Notes under the pieces: model-generated
Seen by the model: the letters and a program-made list of their open reading frames with translations, nothing else
Database searches by the model: none
What the model was told of the DNA's origin: nothing
Shown here: one piece after another, positions 1 through 6,268 of the stretch
How positions within the stretch are numbered: position 1 is the first letter of the stretch
How the letters are laid out: each line of letters begins with the position of its first letter
Made by a program: the position numbers and the translations under genes
Assembly: GCA_023405565.1 (NCBI GenBank)
Contig: JAEXXW010000492.1
Location: 1 to 7,170, forward strand
Reading direction: 5' to 3'
Source: Pseudomonadota bacterium
Lineage (GTDB): Bacteria > Pseudomonadota > Alphaproteobacteria > Rhizobiales > Xanthobacteraceae
Length of the DNA stretch: 7,170 nucleotides

Positions 1-1
1 C

Positions 2-352
2 TACATCGGCGCGGCGCGTAAACGCGTGGATGAAAGAGGCTTCGAACTTGTTCGCCAGATGCGGGAAACCTTGCCCGATCATGAAAAGTTGTCTCTGGCC
101 GCGTTCAAGGCGCTCGTGCGTGAGCAATTCTTCATGCTGCTGATCGACGAAGACGCGACGCTTGCCGCCATACCGTCGCTGCTGCCGCCGGGTATTGGGG
201 AGCGTCGGGCCGCTCTCGATGTGGTTGTGAAGGTGATGCGCGCGGCCGGCGAAGTGACCGGCGAGGCGAGACAATGTCTCGAGCGGATCACGTCTTTGTT
301 CGATCAGCCGCGGGCGCACCTGACGCCGGTCGAAGCGCGTGCCCAGCTTTAG
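2..352 (+). CDS. DUF3141 domain protein, C-terminal end (partial)
   Basis: This is the last 116 residues of a protein that begins left of the window. The frame is open from base 2, and the GTG at 26 is internal rather than a start, because coding-like residues (YIGAARKR) precede it and no ribosome binding site is seen. The visible part is helical. It includes the segment FKALVREQFFMLLIDED (about residues 37-53 of the visible part) and, later, a VVVKVMRAAGEVTGEA stretch; both resemble the C-terminus of DUF3141 proteins. From family knowledge, these are large proteins with an alpha/beta-hydrolase core distantly related to polyhydroxyalkanoate synthases, and they are often encoded directly before phosphate acetyltransferase, acetate kinase and fabI, exactly as here. 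The biochemical function is unknown. The assignment rests on remembered C-terminal similarity plus gene order. The hydrolase domain itself is outside the window, so catalytic residues cannot be checked. Confidence 0.72.
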   Translation, partial: YIGAARKRVDERGFELVRQMRETLPDHEKLSLAAFKALVREQFFMLLIDEDATLAAIPSLLPPGIGERRAALDVVVKVMRAAGEVTGEARQCLERITSLFDQPRAHLTPVEARAQL

Positions 353-360
353 GCATTGAC

Positions 361-368
361 GGAAAAGG
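361..368 (+). promoter_or_regulatory. Ribosome binding site of the phosphotransacylase gene
   Basis: The purine-rich GGAAAAGG lies 8 bases before the ATG at 377. It supports that ATG over the in-frame TTG at 356, which has no Shine-Dalgarno-like sequence before it. Confidence 0.55.
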
Positions 369-376
369 CATCTCCA

Positions 377-1342
377 ATGGCAAATTCAAGAGCTGCGGTT
401 TCTGAACTGCCACACACGAAATATGAGAGACTGATTGCCATGGCGAAGGCAGTTCCCGCTTCGCCGACGCTCGTCGTCCACCCTTGCGATGAAACGTCGT
501 TGCGCGGACCGGTAGAAGCGGCGGAAGCGGGAATCATCATGCCAATTCTGGTCGGTCCTGCCGCGAAGATTACGGCGGTTGCGCGCGAAAATGGCATCAA
601 CATCGATAGGCTCGAACTTGTGGATGTGCCGCACAGCGAGGCCGCTGCGGCAAAGGGTGTCGAGTTGATCCGTGCTGGAAAAGCCGAGTTGCTGATGAAG
701 GGCAGCCTGCACACGGATGAGCTGATGAGGGCCGTGACTTCGTCCGCCACCGGGCTTCGGACAGCGCGCCGCATCAGCCATGTCTTCATCATGGATGTGC
801 CATCGCATGCCGACACGCTGATGGTTACAGACGCGGCCATCAATATTGCGCCCGATCTCGATGTGAAGCGGGACATCATTCAGAACGCGATTGACCTGTT
901 TGTTGCAGTCGGAAAGGAAACGCCACGCGTTGCCATTCTGTCGGCGGTCGAGACGGTGACGTCAAAAATACCGTCAACCATTGACGCGGCGGCGCTCTGC
1001 AAGATGGCTGATCGCGGGCAGATTACCGGCGGAGTTCTCGATGGACCGCTCGCCTTTGACAATGCGATTGATCCGGATGCCGCGAGAATCAAGGGCATCA
1101 AATCGGACGTAGCGGGCAGGGCGCAAATCCTTGTCGTTCCGAATCTAGAAGCCGGCAACATGCTGGCGAAAAATCTGATCTTTCTGTCAAAGGCAGATGC
1201 GGCTGGACTCGTTCTTGGGGCGCGTGTGCCTATCATTCTGACGTCGCGCGCGGATTCTGTTCGCACGCGGCTCGCATCCTGCGCTGTGGCGTCGCTATTT
1301 GCGGATGCAAGGCGCCGTTCAACGTCTTTGCCGGCCGCGTGA
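377..1342 (+). CDS. pta: Phosphate acetyl/butyryltransferase (stand-alone)
   Basis: The enzyme transfers an acyl group between CoA and phosphate (acetyl-CoA + Pi to acetyl phosphate + CoA) in the cytosol. Its product feeds the kinase encoded next. From the ATG at 377 the protein is 321 residues and consists of one PTA_PTB domain. Recognisable blocks are VVHPCDETSLRGPVEAAEAG (33-52), the MKGSLHTDELM block (107-117), TDAAINIAPDLD (151-162), the AILSAVETV segment followed by a conserved IPST (187-201), VVPNLEAGN (253-261) and GARVPIILTSRADS (281-294). The sequence most resembles the C-terminal half of proteins annotated as bifunctional enoyl-CoA hydratase/phosphate acetyltransferase, but the N-terminal MaoC-like hydratase domain is absent. 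The upstream DUF3141 gene ends at 352, so no room remains for it. Acyl preference (acetyl, propionyl or butyryl) cannot be read from the sequence. The gene is 24 bp after the DUF3141 stop and within 5 bp of, or overlapping, the kinase gene. Confidence 0.93.
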   Translation: MANSRAAVSELPHTKYERLIAMAKAVPASPTLVVHPCDETSLRGPVEAAEAGIIMPILVGPAAKITAVARENGINIDRLELVDVPHSEAAAAKGVELIRAGKAELLMKGSLHTDELMRAVTSSATGLRTARRISHVFIMDVPSHADTLMVTDAAINIAPDLDVKRDIIQNAIDLFVAVGKETPRVAILSAVETVTSKIPSTIDAAALCKMADRGQITGGVLDGPLAFDNAIDPDAARIKGIKSDVAGRAQILVVPNLEAGNMLAKNLIFLSKADAAGLVLGARVPIILTSRADSVRTRLASCAVASLFADARRRSTSLPAA

Positions 1343-1347
1343 CAGCC

Positions 1348-2562
1348 ATGGATACGATCCTAGTCGTCAATGCCGGGTCTTCCAGCGTCAAGTTTCGTGT
1401 CTATGACGTGACGGGCAACCGCGCTTTGGAAGAGATCATCAGCGGGCAACTGGACGGGATCGCAGTTCGTCCGCGGCTGCGGGCCAGCGACGGCTCCGGT
1501 GAAAAGCTGATCGACCGGAGCTATGAGGCGCACGAGATCGCAGATGTTGAAACCGCGATGCGCGCCGCCGGAGCCTGGCTGCAAGGTGAACGAAAACTCA
1601 AATTCATCGCGATTGGACATCGTGTGGTCCATGGTGGTCCGGATCACGACAGACCAGTCCTCATCAGCGAAAAAATCGTTGAAGACCTTGAACGCTATGT
1701 TCCGCTTGCGCCATTGCATCAACCGAACAATCTGGCGCCGATCCGCGTTCTGATGCAGCGTTTCCCGGATATGCCGCAGGTCGCGTGTTTCGACACAGCG
1801 TTTCACCGCGAACACAGCGCCGTGGCCGACCGCTATGCCATCCCGGATCATCTTTATGGCGAGGGCGTGAGGCGTTATGGATTCCACGGTCTCTCATATG
1901 AATACCTGTCCTGTCGTTTGTGCGAGGTGGTCCCCGACCATGCCAATGGACGTATCGTGATGGCGCATCTGGGCAGCGGCGCTTCCATGTGCGCTATTGC
2001 CGGCGGTCATAGCGTTGAGAGCACGATGGGCTTTACCGCTCTCGACGGTTTGCCGATGGGGACGCGGTCTGGTCAGATCGATCCGGGTGTTGTGCTTTAT
2101 CTCATGTCCGAAAAGGGCATGAGCGCGAATGCCGTCCAGGATTTTCTTTACAAGGATTGCGGCCTGAAGGGGCTTTCGGGCGTCAGCAACGATGTCCGCG
2201 AATTGCTCGAAAGCCCGGAGCAAGGGGCGGCGTTGGCCCTTGAATACTTCGTGTATCGCATCGGGTTGAATGCCGGCATGCTGGCGGCTGCGCTGGGTGG
2301 TATCGACAGCTTCGTGTTCACGGCCGGAATTGGGGAGCGATCGGTGGAGATGCGCCGGCGTATTGCTGAAAAGCTCGCCTGGCTCGGTGCGGAGATCGAT
2401 GCTTCAGCGAACGCAAGCAGCGCTCTTTGCATCTCCCGCCCGGGCAGCAAGCTCAATCTCTATGTCGTTCCGACAAACGAAGAGTTGATGATCGCCAAAC
2501 ATACGCTGGCTGCCATTTCACCGTCTGCTTCCGCCAGCTCTGCGTTGGAGAGGACGGCATGA
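1348..2562 (+). CDS. ackA: Acetate/propionate kinase family protein
   Basis: The enzyme interconverts acyl phosphate + ADP and carboxylate + ATP. With the preceding phosphotransacylase it makes ATP from acyl-CoA, or activates acetate in reverse. From the ATG at 1348 it is 404 residues, normal for the family. The N-terminal block ILVVNAGSSSVKF and the motif GFTALDGLPMGTRSGQIDPG (228-247) match acetate kinase signatures. Residues corresponding to those important in characterised acetate kinases are all present: N8, R91 (GHRVVHGG), H124, D149 (FDTAFH), H180 (YGFHG), R240 (TRSG) and E378 (TNEEL). GLSGVSNDVREL is also typical. An in-frame GTG at 1339 would overlap the previous stop by 4 bp. The ATG is preferred because the family begins close to the ILVVNAGSSS block, although neither start has a strong ribosome binding site. 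The 3' end overlaps fabI by 4 bp. The true acyl substrate may be acetate, propionate or butyrate. Confidence 0.94.
   Translation: MDTILVVNAGSSSVKFRVYDVTGNRALEEIISGQLDGIAVRPRLRASDGSGEKLIDRSYEAHEIADVETAMRAAGAWLQGERKLKFIAIGHRVVHGGPDHDRPVLISEKIVEDLERYVPLAPLHQPNNLAPIRVLMQRFPDMPQVACFDTAFHREHSAVADRYAIPDHLYGEGVRRYGFHGLSYEYLSCRLCEVVPDHANGRIVMAHLGSGASMCAIAGGHSVESTMGFTALDGLPMGTRSGQIDPGVVLYLMSEKGMSANAVQDFLYKDCGLKGLSGVSNDVRELLESPEQGAALALEYFVYRIGLNAGMLAAALGGIDSFVFTAGIGERSVEMRRRIAEKLAWLGAEIDASANASSALCISRPGSKLNLYVVPTNEELMIAKHTLAAISPSASASSALERTA
2547..2554 (+). promoter_or_regulatory. Ribosome binding site of fabI, inside the end of ackA
   Basis: GGAGAGGA lies within the last codons of the kinase gene, 4-8 bases before the ATG at 2559. 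It fixes the fabI start at that ATG, giving a 4-bp ATGA overlap, and rules out the longer in-frame reading that would begin at 2427. Confidence 0.75.
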
Positions 2563-3344
2563 CAATCCCGGTTGCGAAGGCGGCTCTGCTGGAGGGTAAA
2601 AAGGGGCTCATTGTTGGCATAGCCAACGATCAGTCCATCGCCTGGGGCTGCGCGCGGGCCTTCCGCGCGCTGGGGGCGGAGCTTGCGCTGACTTATCTCA
2701 ACGACAAGGCAAAGCGCTTTGTTGAGCCACTGGCGCGTGAGGCCAATGCTTCGATCTTCATGCCGCTCGACGTGATGCAGGACGGTCAGACCGAGGCGGT
2801 CTTCAAGCGGATAGAGAAAGAATGGGGCGAGATGGATTTTCTGATCCATTCCATCGCCTTTTCGCCGAAAGAGGCGCTCCACGGACGGGTCGTCGATGTG
2901 ACGCGGGAAGGCTTCGCAAAGACGATGGATGTCTCGTGCTGGTCTTTCCTGCGCATGGCCCATCTCGCCGAGCCGCTGATGAAGCACGGTGGCAGCATGT
3001 TTGCCATGAGCTATTATGGCAGCGAGCGGGTGGTCAAGAACTACAATATCATGGGTGTTGCCAAGGCCGCTCTCGAATGTTCGGTGCGTTATCTTGCGGC
3101 GGAGCTTGGTCCCAAGGGTATCCGTGTGCATGCCATATCGCCCGGCCCTCTCGCCACCCGTGCGGCTTCCGGCATTCCCGAATTCGACGAATTGCTCGAC
3201 AAGGCGAAAGAAAAGGCTCCAAGCCGTAGCCTTGTCAGCATCGACGATGTTGGAGCGGCGACAGCTTTTCTGGCGCATGACGCGGCAAAGCTGGTGACAG
3301 GCCAGACGCTATATATCGACGGTGGATATCACATTATCGACTAA
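2559..3344 (+). CDS. fabI: Enoyl-[acyl-carrier-protein] reductase, FabI type
   Basis: This NAD(P)H-dependent reductase saturates trans-2-enoyl-ACP in the last step of each fatty acid elongation cycle; it is a cytosolic short-chain dehydrogenase family member. From the ATG at 2559 it is 261 residues, standard for FabI. The cofactor-binding start is GLIVGIANDQSIAWG (16-30). The catalytic pattern Y-x6-K is present as Y162 and K169 within NYNIMGVAKA, with the second conserved tyrosine at Y152 (SYYGSER). ISPGPLATRAASGI (193-206) and the C-terminal VTGQTLYIDGGY are also typical. The E. coli Gly93 position reads alanine (A100 in HSIAFSP), while Met159 and Phe203 correspond to M165 and F209. The gene overlaps ackA by 4 bp, so it is probably translationally coupled to it. 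This is not the usual fabA-fabB-fabI setting, so it may be a second FabI with a special role. A relaxed substrate range is possible but not shown. Confidence 0.93.
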   Translation: MTIPVAKAALLEGKKGLIVGIANDQSIAWGCARAFRALGAELALTYLNDKAKRFVEPLAREANASIFMPLDVMQDGQTEAVFKRIEKEWGEMDFLIHSIAFSPKEALHGRVVDVTREGFAKTMDVSCWSFLRMAHLAEPLMKHGGSMFAMSYYGSERVVKNYNIMGVAKAALECSVRYLAAELGPKGIRVHAISPGPLATRAASGIPEFDELLDKAKEKAPSRSLVSIDDVGAATAFLAHDAAKLVTGQTLYIDGGYHIID

Positions 3345-3375
3345 CGACGAATAACGTGGAACAGGGAGTCCAGCC

Positions 3376-3828
3376 ATGCAAGCGAGTATCGATGACATTC
3401 TGCCAACGGCAAAGGACTGCCTCAGAAAAAGCGCCGAGATGGAAGCTGAAAAGGCGGCGCAATATGCCCGCAAGCGCCAGATCGAAGAAGCCGAGAAAAA
3501 AGAGCTTCTCGACAGGCTGTCGAAACCATCGGGCGTCAACGATGAAGAGCGGATGCGCCGCGCTGCAGCCATTATCAATCGTGCGGTCAGCAACGGACTG
3601 ACGGAAGTCGAGATCGGGCGTTTCACAAACAGGCTTTTTACGGACAAGGGTCGCGCGATCAACCAGCAGGAAGCAGGTTGGGAAGAGACGCTGACAGGCC
3701 TGCCTAAGGAGCTTTATCAATTCTGGAAACACCATCTCGAGGCACGGGGTTATCGTATCAAGTTCCAGATTGCCGACTGGCCGGATGGTATGCCGGGTGA
3801 CATCAGTCTCACGCTGATATGGCGATAG
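3376..3828 (+). CDS. Uncharacterised 150-residue protein with charged helical N-terminus
   Basis: I do not recognise this protein. The start ATG at 3376 has a good AGGGA ribosome binding site about 8 bases upstream. It begins 31 bp after fabI and ends 32 bp before the polyphosphate kinase gene, in the same direction, so it is very likely in the same transcript. Residues 15-50 are rich in Glu, Lys, Arg and Ala and look like a long amphipathic helix or coiled coil, containing AEKKELLDRL. Residues 56-90 appear to form a second helical region with REF-like basic patches. The C-terminal part (about 108-150) contains GLPKELYQFWKHHLEARGY followed by short hydrophobic, strand-like segments that end in SLTLIWR. 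No signal peptide, membrane segment, Cys pair or catalytic motif is evident, so it is probably a soluble cytoplasmic protein. A scaffold or regulatory role is only a guess. Confidence 0.82.
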   Translation: MQASIDDILPTAKDCLRKSAEMEAEKAAQYARKRQIEEAEKKELLDRLSKPSGVNDEERMRRAAAIINRAVSNGLTEVEIGRFTNRLFTDKGRAINQQEAGWEETLTGLPKELYQFWKHHLEARGYRIKFQIADWPDGMPGDISLTLIWR

Positions 3829-3860
3829 CAGATTCCGATACGCGCGAGTGAGTTAGAGCC

Positions 3861-4712
3861 ATGACCAAGAAAGAAGCAAGGCATCTCGATACGGCGGCTG
3901 ATGTCGAGGAATCCGGAGAGCGCAAAAAAGATGGCAGGATGAAGCGCTCGTCCTATGAAAAGGCGCTGCGTAAGCTGCAAATTGAACTTTGTCATCTTCA
4001 GGACTGGGTCAGGCAGAAAGGACTGAAGATCATCATCATCTTCGAAGGTCGCGATGCTGCCGGCAAGGGCGGAACCATTAAGGCGATGACCGAACGTGTC
4101 TCTCCGCGCGTGTTTCGGGTGGTGGCATTGCCCGCGCCGACCGAGCGCCAGAAGAGCCAGATGTTCATGCAGCGGTATATCGAACAGTTTCCGGCGGCTG
4201 GCGAGATCGTGATTTTTGACCGAAGCTGGTACAACCGCGCCGGCGTCGAGCATGTAATGGGCTTCGTCGATAAAAACCGCTATGAAACATTTCTGGAGCT
4301 ATGCCCCGAGATCGAACAATATGTTGTCGATGCGGGGATTGTCCTGATCAAGGTCTGGCTTGAGGTCGGGCAAGACGAGCAAGGACGTCGTTTTGCAGCG
4401 CGCATCGATGATCCCTTGCGGCAATGGAAGCTCAGCCCGATGGACGTCGAGTCATATTCGCGCTGGTACGACTATTCTCGCGCGCGCGACGCCATGCTCA
4501 AGGCGACCGACAGTAAACACGCGCCTTGGTATCTTGTTCGCTCGGATGACAAGCGGCGCGGCCGGCTGAACTGCATTGCGCATATTCTGGATGTCATCCC
4601 GTACAAGGCACCCAAACGGGCGAAGGTGAAACTGCCACCGCGCGTGACCAAGCATGCCTATGACGATGAAGCGACCTTGAAAGGCAGGAAGTTTGTGTCC
4701 GAGCGCTACTGA
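3861..4712 (+). CDS. ppk2: Polyphosphate kinase 2 (PPK2 family, single domain)
   Basis: PPK2 enzymes reversibly transfer phosphate between inorganic polyphosphate and nucleotides, usually making NTP from NDP in the class I group; they act in the cytosol. The protein is 283 residues with one PPK2 domain. The Walker A loop is FEGRDAAGKGGTIK (61-74, K69). Walker B is IVIFDRSWYNRAGVE (116-130, with D120 and R121). The segment RRFAARIDDPLRQWKLSPMD (176-195) corresponds to the lid region, and DDKRRGRLNCIAHIL (229-243) is the conserved C-terminal block. Residues 1-30 are a charged, poorly conserved-looking extension. The ATG at 3861 follows a weak GAGTGAG ribosome binding site; a later in-frame ATG at residue 27 is possible but would trim the extension. 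Single-domain layout and motif spelling suggest class I, but ADP versus GDP preference cannot be read here. It is the last gene of the rightward run. Confidence 0.94.
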   Translation: MTKKEARHLDTAADVEESGERKKDGRMKRSSYEKALRKLQIELCHLQDWVRQKGLKIIIIFEGRDAAGKGGTIKAMTERVSPRVFRVVALPAPTERQKSQMFMQRYIEQFPAAGEIVIFDRSWYNRAGVEHVMGFVDKNRYETFLELCPEIEQYVVDAGIVLIKVWLEVGQDEQGRRFAARIDDPLRQWKLSPMDVESYSRWYDYSRARDAMLKATDSKHAPWYLVRSDDKRRGRLNCIAHILDVIPYKAPKRAKVKLPPRVTKHAYDDEATLKGRKFVSERY

Positions 4713-4725
4713 TGACTTGCGCCGC

Positions 4726-4741
4726 GAAGCGAAGCCGCTTC
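4726..4741 (+). other. Small inverted repeat after ppk2
   Basis: GAAGCG (4726-4731) pairs with CGCTTC (4736-4741) around a 4-base AAGC loop, 14 bases past the ppk2 stop. No T tract follows, so it is not an intrinsic terminator by itself. It could stabilise the 3' end of the transcript. Confidence 0.35.
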
Positions 4742-4765
4742 AAGCAGGCCATCTGAAGCTTTTCT

Positions 4766-4800
4766 CGGCCTGATCGAATCAAGGCCGGGCCCCGTCTTTT
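4766..4800 (+). terminator. Candidate terminator of the rightward operon
   Basis: CGGCCTGAT (4766-4774) pairs with ATCAAGGCCG (4778-4787) through a 3-base loop and one bulged base. A GC-rich stretch and then TCTTTT (4795-4800) follow. The T run is short and starts several bases beyond the stem, so this is a weak intrinsic terminator candidate for the ppk2 transcript. Its position, 54 bases past the ppk2 stop in a convergent gap, supports the reading. Confidence 0.4.
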
Positions 4801-4801
4801 A

Positions 4802-4832
4802 TTCGAGCGAAGTGCTATTCACTTCGCTCGAA
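4802..4832. terminator. Perfect 13-bp inverted repeat, candidate terminator of both convergent operons
   Basis: TTCGAGCGAAGTG (4802-4814) and CACTTCGCTCGAA (4820-4832) are exact reverse complements separated by a 5-base loop, CTATT. On the minus strand the stem begins 6 bases after the stop of the quinone oxidoreductase gene, the expected place for its terminator or 3'-protecting hairpin. Neither strand has a T run after the stem (plus: AAAACGCG; minus: TAAAAGACG), so a classical Rho-independent mechanism is doubtful. A protein-binding palindrome is the main alternative. The repeat itself is certain; its role is inferred. Confidence 0.55.
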
Positions 4833-4838
4833 AACGCG

Positions 4839-5837
4839 CTAGCAGCGCAGAATGACCTTGCCGATATGTTCGGATGCTTCGAGCATGGCATGAGCCTTCG
4901 CTGCTTGGGCCAGCGGACATTCAGCATGCACCACAGCCTTGACGCGACCCGACGCGATGAGTGGCCATGCGTGATGTTCGATCGCGCGCTTCAATCGCGC
5001 CTTCTCGTCTGCGGATTTCGGACGTAGCGTGGATGAGGTCAACGTCAGGCTCTTGCCCATCACCGGTCCGAGATCGATGGAGGTTGCAGAGCTTTCGAGA
5101 AATGACAGACTCACATGTCGCCCCCCCGCCGCAAGAATGGAGATGTTGCGCGGGACATAGGAGCCGCCAACGATGTCGAGCACGACGTCGACGCCACGTG
5201 TGCCGGTCAGATCCTTGATCGCGAAGGTGAAATCCACCTCCTTGTAGAGGATTGAGGCCGTGCAGCCGAGCGCCGCAAGGGCCGCCTGTTTCTCCTTCGC
5301 GCCGACGGTCGCATAAGCGGTCGCACCAGTGGCTGCGGCGAGCTGGATCGCCATCGTGCCGATGCCGCTCGCACCGCCATGCACCAGCACGCTATCGCCG
5401 GGGCTGAGGCGTCCAAGTTCGAACAGATTGTGCCAGACCGTGAAGACGACTTCGGGTAGCGCACCGCCATCACGTGTTGAAATGTTGTCGGGCAGCTTGA
5501 GGCAATGACGCGCGTCGGTTGTCACATATTCCGCGTAGCCGCCGGAGAGCAGAAGCGCGGCGACACGATCGCCGACAGCCAGCCCTTCCGCTGTTTCGCC
5601 CAGAGCGACGACCGTGCCGGCGCATTCGAGCCCAAGAATGTCAGTGGCGCCGGGCGGCGGCACGAAGATGCCCTTGCGCTGCATGATGTCCGGCCGGCTG
5701 ACACCCGCATAGTCCACCTTGATCAGCACCTCGCCGGCACGAGGCTTCGGCACCGGGCGGTGCTCCACGGTCAGGACTTCGGGGCCGCCTTTCTCCTTTG
5801 CGATGACACAGCGCATCGTATCCGGAATGGCATTCAT
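4839..5837 (-). CDS. NAD(P)H:quinone oxidoreductase, zinc-free MDR family (PIG3/QOR-like)
   Basis: This is a cytosolic medium-chain dehydrogenase/reductase that most likely reduces quinones or other alpha,beta-unsaturated carbonyls with NADPH. It is 332 residues, normal for the family. The N-terminal catalytic domain contains RAGEVLIKVDYAGVSRPD (33-50) and ILGLECAGTVVALG (67-80). The nucleotide-binding fold has VHGGASGIGTMAIQLA (152-167), followed by TAYATVGAKEKQAAL (173-187). No cysteine cluster for structural zinc and no zinc alcohol dehydrogenase signature are seen, placing it with quinone oxidoreductases. The resemblance is closest to the PIG3/TP53I3-type branch (GRHVSLSFLES, then MGKSLTLTSSTLRPKS). 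The start ATG at 5837 overlaps the stop of the upstream gene by 4 bp (ATGA) and has a strong GGAGGA ribosome binding site at 5847-5852. It is the last gene of the leftward operon. The physiological substrate is unknown. Confidence 0.92.
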   Translation of the reverse strand: MNAIPDTMRCVIAKEKGGPEVLTVEHRPVPKPRAGEVLIKVDYAGVSRPDIMQRKGIFVPPPGATDILGLECAGTVVALGETAEGLAVGDRVAALLLSGGYAEYVTTDARHCLKLPDNISTRDGGALPEVVFTVWHNLFELGRLSPGDSVLVHGGASGIGTMAIQLAAATGATAYATVGAKEKQAALAALGCTASILYKEVDFTFAIKDLTGTRGVDVVLDIVGGSYVPRNISILAAGGRHVSLSFLESSATSIDLGPVMGKSLTLTSSTLRPKSADEKARLKRAIEHHAWPLIASGRVKAVVHAECPLAQAAKAHAMLEASEHIGKVILRC

Positions 5838-6268
5838 GGAACCTGGTCCTCCGCACCAATGCCTTTGAGCGCTGCGCGCGCGACGTCGACATCCTGCGCG
5901 CCAGTGCCCGATCCGACGCCGACCGCGCCGACGCAGACGCCATCGATGATGATGGGAAGGCCGCCTTCCAGATTGGTAAGACGGCCGCCGGCGGCGACGG
6001 CCAGTTTCACTTCAAGTTTCGGATCGAGCCGCGATGTCGGCTGGCGATGCGAGGCGGCGGTGATGGCCTTGGATTTTGAAGTCTCGGCCGACAGCAGCTT
6101 CGCACCATCCATGCGGACATAGGCCAGCATATTGCCGCCATCGTCGACGATGGTGATGTTCTGCGGCACGCCGAGCTCCTCCGCCTTGGCCACGGCCGCC
6201 TGCAGCGCCAGCAAGGCGCCCTGATGCGTCAGCTTCAGGAATGGTCTCGTCGTCTTTGTTGTGCTCAT
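5834..6268 (-). CDS. GlcG/HbpS family protein (possible haem or cofactor binder)
   Basis: A small single-domain protein of 144 residues from the ATG at 6268. The family pattern is clear: an N-terminal helix (LTHQGALLALQAAVAKAEEL, 13-32), a strand and turn ITIVDDGGNMLAYVRMDGA (38-56), the SKSKAITAA helix (64-72), and the C-terminal GGLPIIIDGVCVGAVGVGSG (102-121) followed by AQDVDVARAAL. The family includes GlcG, of unknown function in glycolate loci, and Streptomyces HbpS, a haem-binding sensor accessory protein. Many members sit beside redox or degradative enzymes with no proven role. No signal peptide is seen, so it should be cytosolic. The start at 6268 overlaps the upstream stop by 4 bp (ATGA). 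Starts at 6280 or 6361 would lie further into the deacetylase gene and lack a better ribosome binding site. Haem binding is inferred from the family only. Confidence 0.88.
   Translation of the reverse strand: MSTTKTTRPFLKLTHQGALLALQAAVAKAEELGVPQNITIVDDGGNMLAYVRMDGAKLLSAETSKSKAITAASHRQPTSRLDPKLEVKLAVAAGGRLTNLEGGLPIIIDGVCVGAVGVGSGTGAQDVDVARAALKGIGAEDQVP
5847..5852 (-). promoter_or_regulatory. Strong ribosome binding site of the quinone oxidoreductase gene
   Basis: On the minus strand this reads GGAGGA, 9 bases before the ATG at 5837 and inside the end of the upstream GlcG/HbpS gene. It is the best Shine-Dalgarno match noted in the window, so the last gene can be translated well by itself as well as by coupling. 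Confidence 0.75.

Noticed and set aside
26..352. Small independent gene starting at the GTG at 26
   Set aside because: The frame is open to the window edge and the residues before the GTG fit the same protein, so it is the tail of a larger gene.
356..361. TTGACG as a -35 promoter element or TTG as the phosphotransacylase start
   Set aside because: No matching -10 box is seen at proper spacing before the gene, and the TTG has no ribosome binding site while the ATG at 377 does.
349..1266. Two long minus-strand open frames (349-879 and 880-1266) opposite the phosphotransacylase gene
   Set aside because: Their Ser/Ala/Thr-rich composition mirrors the coding strand; no motif or ribosome binding site supports them.
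2460..3278. 272-codon open frame on the minus strand opposite ackA end and fabI
   Set aside because: It lies wholly antisense to two well-recognised enzymes, has no family resemblance and is rich in His/Arg as expected for a shadow frame in GC-rich DNA.
4713..4838. Small RNA or short gene in the convergent gap
   Set aside because: Only inverted repeats were found; no promoter-like elements or credible short coding frame with a ribosome binding site.
5505..6122. 205-codon plus-strand open frame opposite the quinone reductase and GlcG/HbpS genes
   Set aside because: Antisense to two clear genes and without recognisable domains.
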